This document shows positions 1 through 16,526 of a stretch of DNA of 64,000 bases, piece by piece. The stretch comes from Diploscapter coronatus (Eukaryota; Nematoda; Chromadorea; Rhabditida; Rhabditidae): positions 25,993,249 to 26,057,248 of the forward strand of contig OZ038423.1 in assembly GCA_964036155.1 (NCBI GenBank), read 5' to 3'. The notes beneath the pieces are model-generated. The model was not told the DNA's origin. It saw only the letters and a program-made list of their open reading frames with translations, and made no database searches. Position 1 is the stretch's first letter. Each line of letters opens with the position of its first letter. Made by a program: the position numbers and the translations under genes.

Positions 1-702
1 TTCTTTTCCCTTCATTTTCGAATTTTCTCCGTTTTTGTTGAATTTAGGATAATTTGACTAATTTCTAATGTTTCTTATGTTTAGGTTTCATTCCTATCCA
101 AAATTTTGCAATGCTGCTTGCAACTCGAAATATTTCCAATTTCGTGCATTTTTCAAGAAAACAGCTATGAAAGTCATTAATTTTATCCACACTAGTTAAT
201 TCTTGAATGAAATGCACAAAATTGTACCGAAAATGTGGATAATTACAAAAAAAGATTAGAAGAAAATTGAGAAAGAGTTCGAAAGTGAGCTCGTCGTATG
301 AGCGTTTATCCGCAAAATGACGCACAACGTAAATGCCTCCGTCTGGGCTAACTCTGCGTCCCTGCCCCTTCAACACTACACTCCTTTCCTTGACTGTTAG
401 CGGGGAAACGCGGTGTATCGCCCAAAATTCGATGCTTTTGTCATTTTTCCGCTGAAATTTCGTAATTTGCACTCGTATTCACTTGTAATCTTCACCCATT
501 TCCTGTACAAACTCTCTTTGAATGTTCAGAAACTGGATGGAAATCATAAGAGTTCGAAGAATAAAATTTCCCAATTCCTGCCAAAGACCCTTATTTTGTT
601 GTAGAAATTTTTAATTTTATTCATCTACAGCCGAAACACTCGTGCCGCAAATTTCCTCATCATTTTCTTGCTTAATTATTCAAACTTCATTTTCAGCCAA
701 AA
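1..702. other. Region upstream of eIF3d; no gene supported
   Basis: An open frame of about 135 codons runs on the minus strand (65-472), but it has no recognisable domain and its 65-290 part is AT-rich like neighbouring non-coding DNA. The stretch from about 290 to 470 is richer in GC and may be promoter or an untranslated exon. I see no other gene here. Confidence 0.5.
686..697 (+). promoter_or_regulatory. Probable trans-splice acceptor before eIF3d
   Basis: A TTCATTTTCAG acceptor ends at 696, six bases before the ATG at 703. In nematodes such a site directly ahead of a start codon usually receives a spliced leader. A 5'UTR intron is the alternative. Confidence 0.55.
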
Positions 703-3700
703 ATGTCTCTTCCGCAGTTTTCGTTGTCGACGTTCGATAAGAACGAGTCTGGCTGGGGTCCGCAGGCGCATCCCACGGCAATCGATTCTTCGGTTCCGTT
801 CCAGCAATTCAACAAGGTGAGTTTCTACATTCTTTTCTAACATTTCATGGAAACTACTTCTTTTTAAAATTGAATGGAACAAGTGAAATATGACCATCTT
901 GAAAATAGTATGATTTTATTGAAAGAAAGATATTGAATTTCAGGCTGACCGCGTTGGCCGTGTAGCGGATTGGATCGGAGTGGATCGTTATTTCGGCAGG
1001 CGTACCGCCGACAGGTCTACTTAAAATAAAAAAAATAAAAACAAATGAAAAATGTCAATTTCAGATACAACGAGCGCATGTACGGCTCTGCAGCGAACGC
1101 GGGCTCGCAATTTGACTACATTCACGGCATGGAGGATAATAATTTCCAATTGGTAGGAGAAAATATGTTTTTTTTTAATTTGAAAAAGTCCATTTTTGGA
1201 AAAAAAAAAATATTTACTTCAAAAGAAGATTTTTGAAAGGGCAATAAATTTAAAGAAGAATTACAGGTAGACTCCTCGAAGCCCATCCAGCGCAATCCGC
1301 AACGCAACTTCCGCGCTCGCCAGCTGCAGTTCCGCAAACTGCTGCAGAAGGATCAGGTAGAAAATAAAATCTCACAAATGATACTCGAAAAATTTCAAAT
1401 TCGAGAAGAAGGAGATTATTCAAAGATTTTCGAGAGAAAGTTCATTCAGATAAAGTCAATTCATAAATAAACTTCGAATTGTGGAAAGAGCTTTTAGAGA
1501 GGGCAGGTCAAAGAAGAATGTTAATTCTGAAAAAATAGCAAGTATAACAGTTTTCCAAATTCCAGGAGAAACGCGACATGATCGCGCAGGGCCAAAATCT
1601 GCGCATGAAGAGGAGCATCGCGAAGGAGCAGCAGCGCGCCTTCAAAATGTGGCAGAAGCGAGGCGGCAATGCAAGGCAGGGACCCCGAGGACAGGGCGGC
1701 AGGTACCAGGGCGATAGACCCAAGGTAAATGTCAATTTCTGTACTTCTAACAAAATACAATAGTTATCCTCTGTTAAGCGAATCTAGACATGAGTTTTGA
1801 TGGGAAAGAAAATTAAAAAAGACACGGTAAAAATCTTAGATTTTCACATGTGATATTTTAAAGTTGAATAAAGAAGAAATCTGTTGAAAGACAGCATTCT
1901 CATGGTATTTTTGACTGATATGCAAAATTAGACACCTCAGATATTTTTAGAAGGAAGCATTGAAAGTGTTCAGAATTCATCTTTTGATAGAAAACTAGAA
2001 TAAAGTGGTTTCTCCAGGAGCGACTTCCCTCGGTGCAAGTGCGTTCGGACTGGCGTGTCATCGAGGAGATGGACTTCCCGCGACTGCTCAAACTCAACCT
2101 GCCTGGAGTCGGTTCTGGGGAAGATATCAATGAACACCAATATGGAACGCTACATTTTTATGATAAGGTAGGGAAAATTCATCTGAAAAGTTCAGGTTTG
2201 ATTCTCTCCAATATTTCTAGAAGATAAAAATTCAATTTAAATAATTTTCAGGCGACCGACAGAGTGAACGTGAAGAACCCCATTCAACTGCAGCGTTGCG
2301 GAGGCTCGTTTTACAATGTCACTACCACAGGTGAATATTCAAAAGTGGGTAAATAAAACAAAAGATTTTCAGAGGACCCCATCATCGAACAACTCGCTCA
2401 GAAGGGAATCGGCAACGTGTTTGCCACCGACATCATTCTCGCTACTTTGATGGCTTCTACTAGATCGGTAAAATATCCTTTTTTCAGAAAAATCGTATTA
2501 TATTTTTTATAATTATCCAAAGAATAGTCGAAACAATTCTTTCTAAAAATGAATGTAAATTTTGCATTTTTTTTGTTTAAATCTGACAATTTCAACACAA
2601 ATCCTACAACTTCTGGAATTCGAATTCCTAGCATTAAATTTAATTATTAAAATTTAAAAAAAAAAATGAAGCAATTAAAATTTTTGCAAGTCGGCAAGAA
2701 TACTTCCTTCCAGGTCTATTCGTGGGACATCGTTGCGCACCGCGTCGGGGACAAGCTGTTCTTCGACAAGCGCGACACGGGCGGATTCTCCAACCCAGTC
2801 GACGCGCTGACCGTGTCCGAAACGAGTGGCGACACCCCTCCATTCGAGGGGGCAGGGATCAACAATGCTAAGGTTAGAGAGTGCAGAGAATGTCGAAAAA
2901 TATTATATTCACGAATTTTTGATCGAAATGTTCTTTAGGAATGAATTTTGGATATATCCTTCTGATTTTCTGTGTATACACGTTTTCTAATTGCAATATT
3001 TTAAGGTTTTATTCAAATGAGTAAGTTTCAGTAGCCTTTTCTCTTGTACACATAATCTAGATAAAATTTTGTAGAAATTTTTAAGTTCCAAATTTTGAGA
3101 GCTTATAAAATTGAATTTCCAGGACTTGGCGACCGAAGCGCTTTACATCAACCAGAACTTCCGTCGTCAGGTGCTGAAGAGGACCGATGAGGGCCACAAG
3201 ATGACTAACGCCAAGGCTCCCTTCGAGGACGACGCGGCTGGCGACTCGGCCTGCGCTTACAAGTGTGTACTTATCATTAATGGTGTTGGGGAAAATGAAT
3301 TGATTGTTTTTTTTGACACATTGATTCTGCAAAAGCATAGCGCACGAATGAAGCGTTTTAGACGGGGCTTATTTCTTTCTATGACTTGCTGCATCAAGAA
3401 CGTCGGAACCGCGCATTTTCGATGAATTCTGACTTCAGGACTGATCAGCATGCCCGTGTGCATTTGTATTAGGGGGAGCCTCGAATAAAAACCAGCATAA
3501 AATCATGATTTCCGAAATTCAAAAAGCGACTTCTCGATTTCTTTCGTTCTGGAATGCTTAATACAAATACGTACACGCATTTCCAGGATATTCATGCAGA
3601 AAAAAAACCCGCTGAAAAATGCTATATTTGGAAATATTGCATATTTTCAGATACCGCAAATGGAAGCTGCCTCAGAACATCAACGGCAAGCCGGTCGAAG

Positions 3701-4855
3701 TGGTGTGCAGAACAGAGCACGATGGCGTAATGGTAAGACTCGTAACTTGCTGATTTTTGGCAAAAAATCCGATTTTAGCTGAGCCCGAACGGCGAGCTGC
3801 AATACCTGACGATCAAGGCCTTCAACGAGTGGGACAGTTCCTTTTCGGGAGGTGTCGATTGGAGGTGGAAATTTCGGAATTTCGAAACTCAAATTAAACA
3901 TACTTTAAAATTGAAGTTTAGTGAAACTTCTTGAAATTAAAATTGAAGTTGGAGAAAACTTTTCAAGCCAAAAATAAAGTTAATTTAATTTTTCCCAGAT
4001 CGAAATTGGACATGCAGAAAGGTGCCGTTTTGGCGACCGAGATGAAAAACAACTCCTGTAAATTGGCCAAGTGGACGCTGCAGGTAAGAAATAATAAAAA
4101 TAGCAGATAAATTTAAAAGAAAATCTGGAAAGCTAGAAAAATCAAATGGAAACTAAAAGATAAAAATACGAAAGATGAAATTAAAATGAGGATAATTCTA
4201 GGCAGTTCTTGCCGGTTCGGATGTGATGAAGTTGGGCTACGTGTCCCGTGTGTCGGTGCGAAATTCTGCACAGGTATAAAATGAATTGTGTTAGACGAAA
4301 AAACTTCAAGTTTCGAGAGATACATTTATCTTTCATTTAAAAATGTATGAAAGTGATTTTAGCATGCCATCCTCGGCACCCAACAGCTGAAGCCAGTCGA
4401 ATTCGCGCAGAATTTGTCCCTGTCCCTCGACAACGCCTGGGCCATTCTCTACTGCATCATTAGCAGGTTGGAAATTAATCATTTCTAAGTGGGAAAAAAT
4501 GTTTTTCAAATGAAAGAAAACTCACGATTTGATAAATTGACACCTTTGGAGCGAATTTCTATCGAATGATAATTTTAGAAGGTTTTTGCTCGAATTCATT
4601 TTTAAAAATTTCAGCTGCATGAAACAGCCACCGGGCAAGTACCTGCTGTTGAAGGATCCACAGGCCCAAGTCGTGCGTCTCTACGCTTTGCCAGGTAAAA
4701 ATTTAACTTGGAAATTGAAACGAAATATTTGAAGTTAAACAAACGCCAATAATAATTTTTTAAACCGAAAATTCTAACCATTTTCAGATGGCACTTTCGA
4801 TAGTGAGGCCAGCTCTTCTGGAGACGACAGGAACGACTCGGATGACGATCAGTGA
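703..4855 (+). CDS. eif-3.D: Eukaryotic translation initiation factor 3 subunit D
   Basis: Conceptual splicing through about 16 short introns gives a protein of about 573 residues that matches eIF3d along its length. The start is [20 protein letters not shown], followed by the [14 protein letters not shown] segment (about 42-57), an Arg/Gly/Gln-rich linker (about 150-174), the conserved [16 protein letters not shown] block (about 182-197) and the [12 protein letters not shown] block (about 475-487). It ends in an acidic tail, [14 protein letters not shown]. The family forms part of the eIF3 complex at the mRNA exit channel and carries a cap-binding domain in the larger C-terminal half; that role is family knowledge. 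Length fits the family, so the gene looks intact. An AATAAA at 5012-5017 follows the TGA. The LanC-like gene begins only about 260 bp after the stop. Confidence 0.95.
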
Positions 4856-5113
4856 AATTCCGGATTTTCTTGAAAATTTTAGATTTTCCGAAAAATTCTC
4901 GTTTCCGGAATATACTCATGTTCTAAATCTAAATGAAAATATAATTTTTCGTATTGATTTCTTGGTGTTTTCTTATCTATTTTCTTTTGTGGTTTGTTTT
5001 TGTTGAAAAGGAATAAATCTTGTTGAGAATTTCATTATTTTTTGAACGATTATTGAGTTTTTATCCAATGAGTATTGGAAAATAATTATTTTTTCAGAAA
5101 CATTGATTTTTAG
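4856..5113 (+). promoter_or_regulatory. Operon-like intergenic junction between eIF3d and LanC-like
   Basis: The interval holds an AATAAA poly(A) signal (5012-5017), then T-rich sequence, then a TTTTTTCAG acceptor ending at 5097, 16 bases before the next ATG (5114). Cleavage signal to acceptor is about 85 nt, the spacing typical of nematode operons whose downstream mRNAs receive SL2-type leaders. Operon status is inferred from spacing only. Confidence 0.55.
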
Positions 5114-7694
<2,581 letters not shown>

Positions 7695-7705
<11 letters not shown>

Positions 7706-7868
7706 TTATGTAGAAGGTAAAATAGAAGGCCATCAAAATGAAATAGAAGATCCCTAAAATACTAGCCAGACGAGAAGGAATAGTAAATTATTGTAAACAT
7801 TTCTTTCTTTTGAAAGAATACATAGTCTTCCAATATACCTTCTAATTATGGGGAGATAAAATAGAAGA
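7695..7868 (+). repeat. Imperfect direct repeat at the 3' end of the LanC-like gene
   Basis: ATACCTTCTAATTATG occurs at 7695-7710, spanning the stop codon, and again at 7835-7850. Each copy is followed by a similar GATAAAATAGAAG-like segment. The pattern suggests a short local duplication of the gene end. Confidence 0.6.
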
Positions 7869-8460
7869 TTCGTGTAGAGTGATCCATTGTAAATAAACAT
7901 TTTCTGTGAACTTGGAAATTTTTTAATTTTTCAGGGTCCCAAAAAGAATTCCAATATCTTCACCAATGCATATGGAAATGCATTTGTGAAAAAAGGAAAG
8001 GCTAGAGAGCTAGAAAGTAGGAGAAATAGCGAGAGACCTAATAGAGTTCGAGAAAACGACATGTCCTCTGGCCATCTGTTTCTATCTCGCTTTCTTTTGC
8101 CTCTCTTCATCTTCAACGCTATTTCCCCCTTCCTAAGGGACTCTTCCTCTCAAGTTGGCCGAAGAGTTGGCTATTCACAAATTCTGGAAAGCTAATATGC
8201 GACGAAATTTCGGCAAGCTAATATAAAAGGTGGGTATTTCTAAATTTTCAAAAAATCTTATTTTTTTCTAAAAATCAAAAAGACAGACTTCAAATTTTGG
8301 AAAAGTCGTGAATCGATGAAAAATTGAACTTGGCGATTTTCAGAGATTGGAATTGATATCATCAACTGAGCTATTGCGAAATTGAATTTGGTCTCTTGAG
8401 GTGTCAAAGGAAAGAAAAGGCATGCAGATGGAAAATCGTTAACCCGCCGCAACGCATAGA
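7706..8460. other. Intergenic region upstream of unc-24
   Basis: Contains the direct repeat above and a purine/pyrimidine-rich stretch (about 7985-8160) with short inverted GAAATAGCG arms. A GATTTTCAG acceptor ending at 8343 could receive a spliced leader for unc-24. I see no further gene. Confidence 0.45.
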
Positions 8461-10816
8461 ATGTCTCTATTCAGCTCGGTTCGATATAAGGCTCTGGCTC
8501 AGGTTAGCGGTTATTAATTACTAAGAGAATCGGCATTTCTTATAGTCTGCCCTGTTTTTAACCGTATCGATTTTCGATGTAGCATTTTTGCATATATATA
8601 TTTTTTTAGTTTATGCTAATTTAGGAAGAATCCGAATCAGTTGATATAGAAATGAACGATATTCGACCGGACGGTTTTGGAGCTCCAGGTACAAAAGATT
8701 AAAATTTTTGACCCCCGCATTAAAAATAGCTCGGGTTTCCAAAGTGATTAATTCGGTTACAGAGGGAACTTTCGAGTCGGCTTTTACTTACGCAAACTAC
8801 AATGATTTGGATAATATGGGATATGAGGCCCCAAAGAGGTGAGATTTTTAACAATTCCTTGAAAATATTAATTTTTATAGAAATTTCCTAGAAAGTTCTT
8901 ATTTTTAGATTCGGCAAAGTATTGGGCGCGAAATACGGCAAATTCACGTTCAATCGCGCCTTTGAGGGAGAGGAAGTCGTGGTTGGACTCAATTTTTTTT
9001 CTTAATTAAAAATGCTATTTTCAGACCCACCCCATGAATCCTATCGAGTTGATCATTTATGGGATCAGTTTGTTGGCTGTAATTTGCACTCTCCCATTTT
9101 CTCTGCTGTTTTCTATCAAGGTAAAACGGATTGCTTTACTAACAAATTTTATTTTTATTTGAAAAACTTTTATTTTTTAGTTTGTCTCAAACACGGAAAA
9201 ACTTGTCGTAATGCGACTAGGTCGAGCACAGAAATCCCGAGGTCCAGGGGCCACTTTCGTCCTTCCCTGCATAGATTCCGTCCACAAAATCTCCACGTCT
9301 ATTACAGCTTTTAATGTGCCTCCGATTCAAGTAAGAAAAATTATAATTGTAAAACTCGGAAAAATCGAGATAGATGGGAGAATGAAGCGAAAATGAAAGA
9401 AAACTTATAAATTTAAAAGTTTGAAAAACGAAAATTTTTCAAAGACGTGAATTTTAGGTGATAACCGCAGATAGAGGTTTGGTTGAATTAGGAGCGACAG
9501 TGTTTCTCCAAGTCCGAGACCCAATATCAGCAGTATGCGCTGTTCAAGACAGGAATAATTCAACAAGAACCCTCGCCAATACGATGCTCTACCGATACAT
9601 AACGAAGAAGAGGGTTTGTGAAATCAGTAACGGTCAGGATAGACGAATTTTGGCAGCGAATTTTAAGGTTCGACGATTTTGATCTCTAAGAAAAATTTTG
9701 AAAAAAACTTTTAGGATGAACTAGGCGCCTTTACCGCCCAATATGGAGTCGAAATAACGGACGTTGAAGTGTCGGATGTGAAAGTTTTAAAAGAGGGCGA
9801 AAATATGGGTCTCGCCGCTTTGTCTTCTGTGGCAAAATCCGATGCAGGGCAGCAAATTTGGAAGGTACCCTTTTAAAAATAACTGTTAAAGCAAGGGGAA
9901 AACCCGGATGATATATATATTTTGAAAATTAAGGCCATCAGCCCCCTGGTCGAAGAATTCACCAAAGAAATGGTCGCTGAAAAGAAGCATAAGGCACCGG
10001 AGTTTTCTAGTCAAAATGATTTTGGCGATTTCAATTTCTCGCCCGAACCCATAGATCCTCATCCTAATGGTAAGATTTTTCAAATTACTGATTTTTTACA
10101 AGTTCATAAATTAGAAGCATAGTGACGTCTATAAATACATGTATAAATTTTCCCTATCTTGATTTCTTTCCAACTCTTAACTATGCCCTACTACTTTACG
10201 AGCTTAAAAAATATAAAATTTTCAAAATTCCGAATTTTAGATATCAAGCCTGCAATAGACGTTAATCATTTGGTGACCGTGTCAAACATGGCTATCGATG
10301 AACATTTAACCAGAGCTGTGGGGAGGATTTTTCAGGTAAAACTCATTTTTTTGCTTATTTTTAGAAAGAAATTTTTAGATAAACTGTGACGGTCTTGACC
10401 CGATTACGATAGATCTAAGGCACCCCCCTGGGTCTGCTTACATTGGAACTTCATCAAACCCAGATGTTATATTTGACACCTCTCAAATCACATTCTTTGG
10501 AATCATGAAAAAGACGATAAGGTAATTTTAGTTAATTATTGGACCATCAAGCAAATTTTCGTAATTTTCAAAATGCCTTTTTTAAGTTCAATGCCATTTC
10601 CACTATGCACCTCAGACTTGCACAAATATGCAGAAAATGAAAATGCTATTTTGTTAATTCAAGGACTTTTCTGATGACATAATATCATGTAACCTAACAT
10701 GTTATTTCTTCAGCCCCGTCACTGCGTATATGAATGGCGCCCTGAAAATTCAAGGCTCGGTCCAGGACGCTCTCTCGCTGAAATATCTCACGGAAAGGAT
10801 TGCCGATATACTCTAG
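8461..10816 (+). CDS. unc-24: UNC-24-like stomatin/SCP2 fusion protein
   Basis: Twelve exons (8461-8502, 8625-8688, 8763-8838, 8909-8981, 9025-9120, 9181-9330, 9458-9667, 9715-9864, 9934-10069, 10241-10335, 10379-10521, 10714-10816) give 445 residues. After a hydrophilic N terminus there is one hydrophobic hairpin segment (about 93-115, LIIYGISLLAVICTLPFSLL), then a stomatin/SPFH domain (about 118-275; EKLVVMRLGRAQKSRGPG and NVPPIQVITADRG), and a C-terminal SCP2 lipid-transfer domain (about 335-440). That pairing is specific to UNC-24 and vertebrate STOML1. C. elegans UNC-24 acts with MEC-2 and degenerin channels in touch neurons. Exon 9 uses an AAG acceptor, and the same gene neighbours arf-3 here as in C. 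elegans, supporting orthology. Confidence 0.94.
10181..10212 (+). repeat. Intronic motif, copy 2 (unc-24 intron 9)
   Basis: Second copy of the motif at 5861-5892. It begins CTATGCCCTACTACTTTACG and lies about 30 bases before the acceptor at 10240. Confidence 0.5.
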
Positions 10817-11655
10817 CCATTTTCAATTTCTAAAATTCGTGATCTCAGTTTTTTTGAGTTTTTGTCGTTTGATCTCTCACAATTTATCGCCAAAATTGCC
10901 ATAATTAAATGCCCACTTAATTGATTATCTTGTCAACAATTATCGTGCCTATTTTGTGGTGTCAAATAATAAATTTCCTGTGTGCAATTAGTCCGAGAGT
11001 TAATTGGGGCAATTATCCCTTTGGTGTTAATTAAATTCCGAGATAGTTAGGTAGTTATGTCTGAATTAAAAGTATGAAAAGGGGGTGCCCTGGGTTTAGC
11101 AAAAAATCGATAATTCGTCTGTTTCTTGCAGTGACACGCTGGAACGCAGAGAAAGCGGTGTGCTATTTTCCCTTTGTCGGTTTCTTTCCGTCTCCTCCTT
11201 TTGCGCACTGTCTCTACGTCACTCCCCTTTTTTCGCTTCGCATTCGTGTCGTGTCTTTTCTCCACCTGAAATCCTCGCGATTTTCGTGATTTTCATCATT
11301 TTCCTCGAAAATCTCCTCATTCCCCGAAATTCCAACCCAGAAATGATCGATTTTTCAAGGTTTATTACTGAAAAGTAGTAGTTTCATAATTTCCCAAGTC
11401 CGTCGTGAAATTTCTGCGGGATTTCCTGAGTTTCGCGAAATTTGGGCTCGTTTTCGACGTGATGACAACCTCTGTCCTTTCTGTCGTTGTCTGGCGATTT
11501 CAGCAACGACGAAAGATGACAGAGTCTGTTGTTTGATAAAAATCAATTATTTTTGATCATTTTTGCAATTTTCAGGTGTTGTAAACCAAACAGCGCCTCT
11601 CTTTGCTGTGCTGATCTTTCGTGAAGACGTTTGAAGCGGACAAAAAACAGTCAAC
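10817..11655. other. unc-24 3' end and arf-3 upstream region
   Basis: The first part is AT-rich 3'UTR-like sequence with ATAATAAATTT near 10965. From about 11060 the composition becomes C/T-rich and GC-richer, as expected for a promoter or untranslated exon. An acceptor TTTTGCAATTTTCAG ends at 11575, 80 bases ahead of the arf-3 ATG. Short open frames on both strands show no domain. Confidence 0.5.
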
Positions 11656-13492
<1,837 letters not shown>

Positions 13493-14731
13493 TCGCAGAC
13501 CGTGTCGCGGCCTTTCAACCCAGGCCCCACGCCCTTCAAATATATTGGGTCATCCAATAAGTTCTTGGAATTTTGAAAATTAGCCATATTTACTATTCTT
13601 TCTATCTCATGTCAAAAATATGTGTATGCTAATTTTTGAGTTGCAATAATTTTTGAATGACCCAAAAAATTTCCACCACTCTCCAACCTTGTCCGGGCTC
13701 TTTACAGATTACTGCAAACATGTGATACAATTTTGATTATTGATCGCGCTCCCACCCCACCCCTCCTTGCAATTTTAAAATCCTTATCGGTTTTTCTCTC
13801 CTTTGATTTGAGTGGTGGTTTATTTCAAAAACTCCGTTCTCTTTTGTGTTTTAGTTTTTAAATGAAAAAGAATAAATTTTAGGGGTATTTCAGACTGTAT
13901 TCTCTTTCGATGGAGTCTTGGGATTTTGGGGTTTGGGGAAAATCTTTGAGAATAATTTATTTTCTTCCAAACTCGACAATATCCCCGTTTTATCATTTTT
14001 ATTATTCATTTATTTCGATTTTTATCTCGATTTATTTACTCGTGCATATATTTTATGCTTCTTGAAAATAGGGGACCCCACTTGAAGTTTCGAACCACTT
14101 TATCGGATTTGGGTTTTGTATAAGTTGAAGATTACTCCTGGATTTCATGGGATTTATCTCCGATAATCAGTGACAAAGGTGGACTTCTCCCCTAGCTTGT
14201 GGCCTTCAAATTTTCGCTTCTCATGAATTTTTCACGAGAAGAAAATGTGTGTTGGTGGTTTGATTTTACGATTTCCCGCCCCATTTCTGGACATTTCTTT
14301 TTTTAGAGTTTTATCCGATAAAAACCCCCCAAAAGAACCATTTTTGCAACACAATTGTGATATTTATTCGCGAATAAAATGTTTGGAAAAGACCTTGTAA
14401 AAAATAGATAGAGTAGTTTGAAAATCTACAGGCAGTACTTAAAAAAGGAAGCACGATTTAAAAAAAAATAATAATAGCCTCTTGTAAAATTCACCAACTT
14501 ATACATATCCCATGAAAGTTGGTGATCTTCACGAGAAGCCGCATATAAATAACCTCAGGGAAGATTTAGGCAAGCTGGAAAAGTAATAACAGTAGTAATG
14601 TAGTAACACATGAAAATAGTATGGAGTAAGGATAAAAAAGTAGTTTTCCTACCTTTTCTCTAACCTACACTTTCTATTTTACTAGTTTTCCAGATTGCCG
14701 AAATTTAAAATACGTTAAAACAGCTACGGTT
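13493..14731. other. Convergent 3' region between arf-3 and mec-17
   Basis: arf-3 (+) and the tubulin acetyltransferase (-) end towards each other across about 1.2 kb of AT-rich sequence. GAATAAATTTTAGG near 13870 is a candidate arf-3 poly(A) signal. I see no coding segment here. Confidence 0.5.
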
Positions 14732-15897
14732 TCACCAAAGTGGTTTGCTAGATAGGATGTGGCTTTTGCGAGCCTTAGCCTGATGGGCTCGATTCGCCAA
14801 AGCTCCTGCGGGAGTCTGATCTGCGTCTACGGGGGCCTCCATTTTATGACCCTAAAAGATTTCAGCCAACGTGATTTGCGAAGACTACGAGGATTGGATG
14901 CGACTTGTACCTAAGTTGCAGGGCTTCCCTCGTAAATTTTGGTACAAATCGCCTCCAACCCAAATTATGATTATCTGACCTTAGATGGGTGTCCGCTGAT
15001 AGCGTGACTCAGCCAGCGTGTGTCGGTCATCCCAGTGCCGATTCTAATTGGGGTTTTCGGACGACGCCAACCATCTGGTGGGCTCGAATCTAAAAATGTT
15101 GGGTTCACTACCAAAAATGATAGCATTCTTACCAGTTCCATTCTGATGAACCGACTTGAATAGCTCGTCGAACACGACGAAGTTCGTATTTTGCCAGACG
15201 GGCTTGTTCTGACCATATTTCTGGGACATGAAGCCCAGCAAAGTCACAGATGGGTTGTCCAAGGCGATCTAAGTTTTCCCAATTTAAAAATAGGGGATTT
15301 TTTTTTTAAATTTATACCTGCCACGGCTCTACGTGCTCGCTGGCCAGTACGTAGTCCAGAATCTCCCTACCGTAGCCCTGACGCTGCACCTCGAAGTGGA
15401 CATAGAAATCCAAGAGGCAGAGTATCGAAAAGTCAGAATTCGTCCCGTTTTAGCCACTTTCAAACCTCGCCCTCGTAAGTCTGCATTTCGGAGTCGTACA
15501 GGAAGAGCTTCTTCCTTCCAACCTTAGCGAAGCCCAGCATTTTGCTCACTTTGGTTTCCCTTGAAAATAATTGAATTACAGTATTTTGTCCTGAGTTTAC
15601 TCGTCGTAGACCCATTTCAGGTAGAGAGTGTTGTCGGAGTGGACGAGTTTTTCGCAGCAAGTTAAAGGCGCTCGAAGCTGCATACAATGGGCCGATAGCT
15701 TAGCCAAATCGTCTATGGCCTTGTAGACCACGGGGGATCTGGAAAAATCAGGAGAGTCCAGGATTCTTCTCCATTTTAAGTGAAGTCCAACTTCAAAAGT
15801 TTCTTAACAATGCTTACTGCAGCTGCTTAATCCTCATAGGATCCAAGCGTACCAAAGAAGGGCCCAAAATGGGACGAAGATCAGCTTTTACCTCCAT
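14732..15897 (-). CDS. mec-17: Alpha-tubulin N-acetyltransferase (MEC-17/ATAT family), one defective splice acceptor
   Basis: Seven minus-strand exons (15897-15818, 15738-15601, 15559-15466, 15425-15318, 15268-15133, 15089-14980, 14851-14732) join in frame to 261 residues, essentially the C. elegans MEC-17 length. Family marks are [16 protein letters not shown], then [20 protein letters not shown] (catalytic Asp and the QxxGxG acetyl-CoA loop), [16 protein letters not shown] and NFVVFDELF. The tail ends KPLW. MEC-17 acetylates alpha-tubulin Lys40 in the microtubule lumen of touch neurons. The start is chosen because ATG follows a CTACCAG acceptor. Oddity: intron 3 (15465-15426) ends TTTTCG instead of TTTTCAG, although phases on both sides are right. 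Reading through gives an immediate stop. It is a real lesion, a sequencing or assembly error, or a non-canonical acceptor. Confidence 0.87.
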
Positions 15898-15939
15898 TTC
15901 TGGTAGCTTGGCAAAATCTATAGATCCTAAAGTTGCGAT

Positions 15940-16330
15940 GGGATAGCTCAGTGGCTAGGCCAATGGACTGACAAGTGGATAGAGTCTTCTGGAAGGACGA
16001 AAGGAGGGGAATCTTCATACATTCACAATGGCTTGGCTCTTCCTCCCTTCCTTGTTGCGCGGCAAGGACAAATGTTTTACGAAATGCATGAAATGAGGCA
16101 AGGCAAGAAAAAGTTGGAGGATAAAAAGAAGAAGAAGAAGAACTTCAAGACAAGAACATCATCATCTTGCAAAGCACACTGGGATAAGGAAAAAAGATGA
16201 ACTAATAACGTACTTTTAGAGGGAACTATTATCTGGGAAAGTACAGTAACTAGTAAGAACTTGAGGGCTATTATGGGAAGCGTTAATGACATGCAGTGGA
16301 AGCTTCACTAGGTCAAGACGATACTAAGTA
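15940..16330 (+). mobile_element. Possible tRNA-derived SINE-like remnant
   Basis: A stretch beginning GGGATAGCTCAGTGGCTAGG (15949-15968) resembles a tRNA D-arm with an A-box, and the next bases resemble an anticodon arm. No B-box (GGTTCRANTCC) follows, so it is not a functional tRNA gene. A non-domain open frame with a Lys run encoded by (AAG)n near 16127-16141 lies downstream. A decayed tRNA-headed SINE fits best, but no second copy was seen in the window. Confidence 0.25.
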
Positions 16331-16404
16331 AGGGGAATCGATTTATTGGTTCAAATAAAAAGAGAATTACACTACTCTCCTCTCACGTTCTCTTCTCGTT
16401 CTCG

Positions 16405-16526
16405 CCAGGGCTGCGCGAAGTCGAAATTTTTCGAAGTTTTAGAGAAGACAGAGAAAGGCAAAATGATTAATGCGCTAGCGTGGGGAGAGAAAGAAAAAGA
16501 GGAACTTCGACTTCGTGCAGTCCTGG
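16405..16526. repeat. Foldback repeat with 25-bp arms
   Basis: The left arm (16405-16429) and the reverse complement of the right arm (16502-16526) agree at about 22 of 25 bases, both containing CCAGG-CTGC-CGAAGTCGAA. The loop is about 70 bases. Likely a small foldback transposon or a remnant; no target duplication was established. Confidence 0.55.

Noticed and set aside
65..472. 135-codon minus-strand open frame upstream of eIF3d
   Set aside because: No domain, and half of it is AT-rich non-coding-like sequence.
7985..8160. Inverted GAAATAGCG arms downstream of the LanC-like gene
   Set aside because: Arms are only about 10 bases and no target duplication was found; not enough to call an element.
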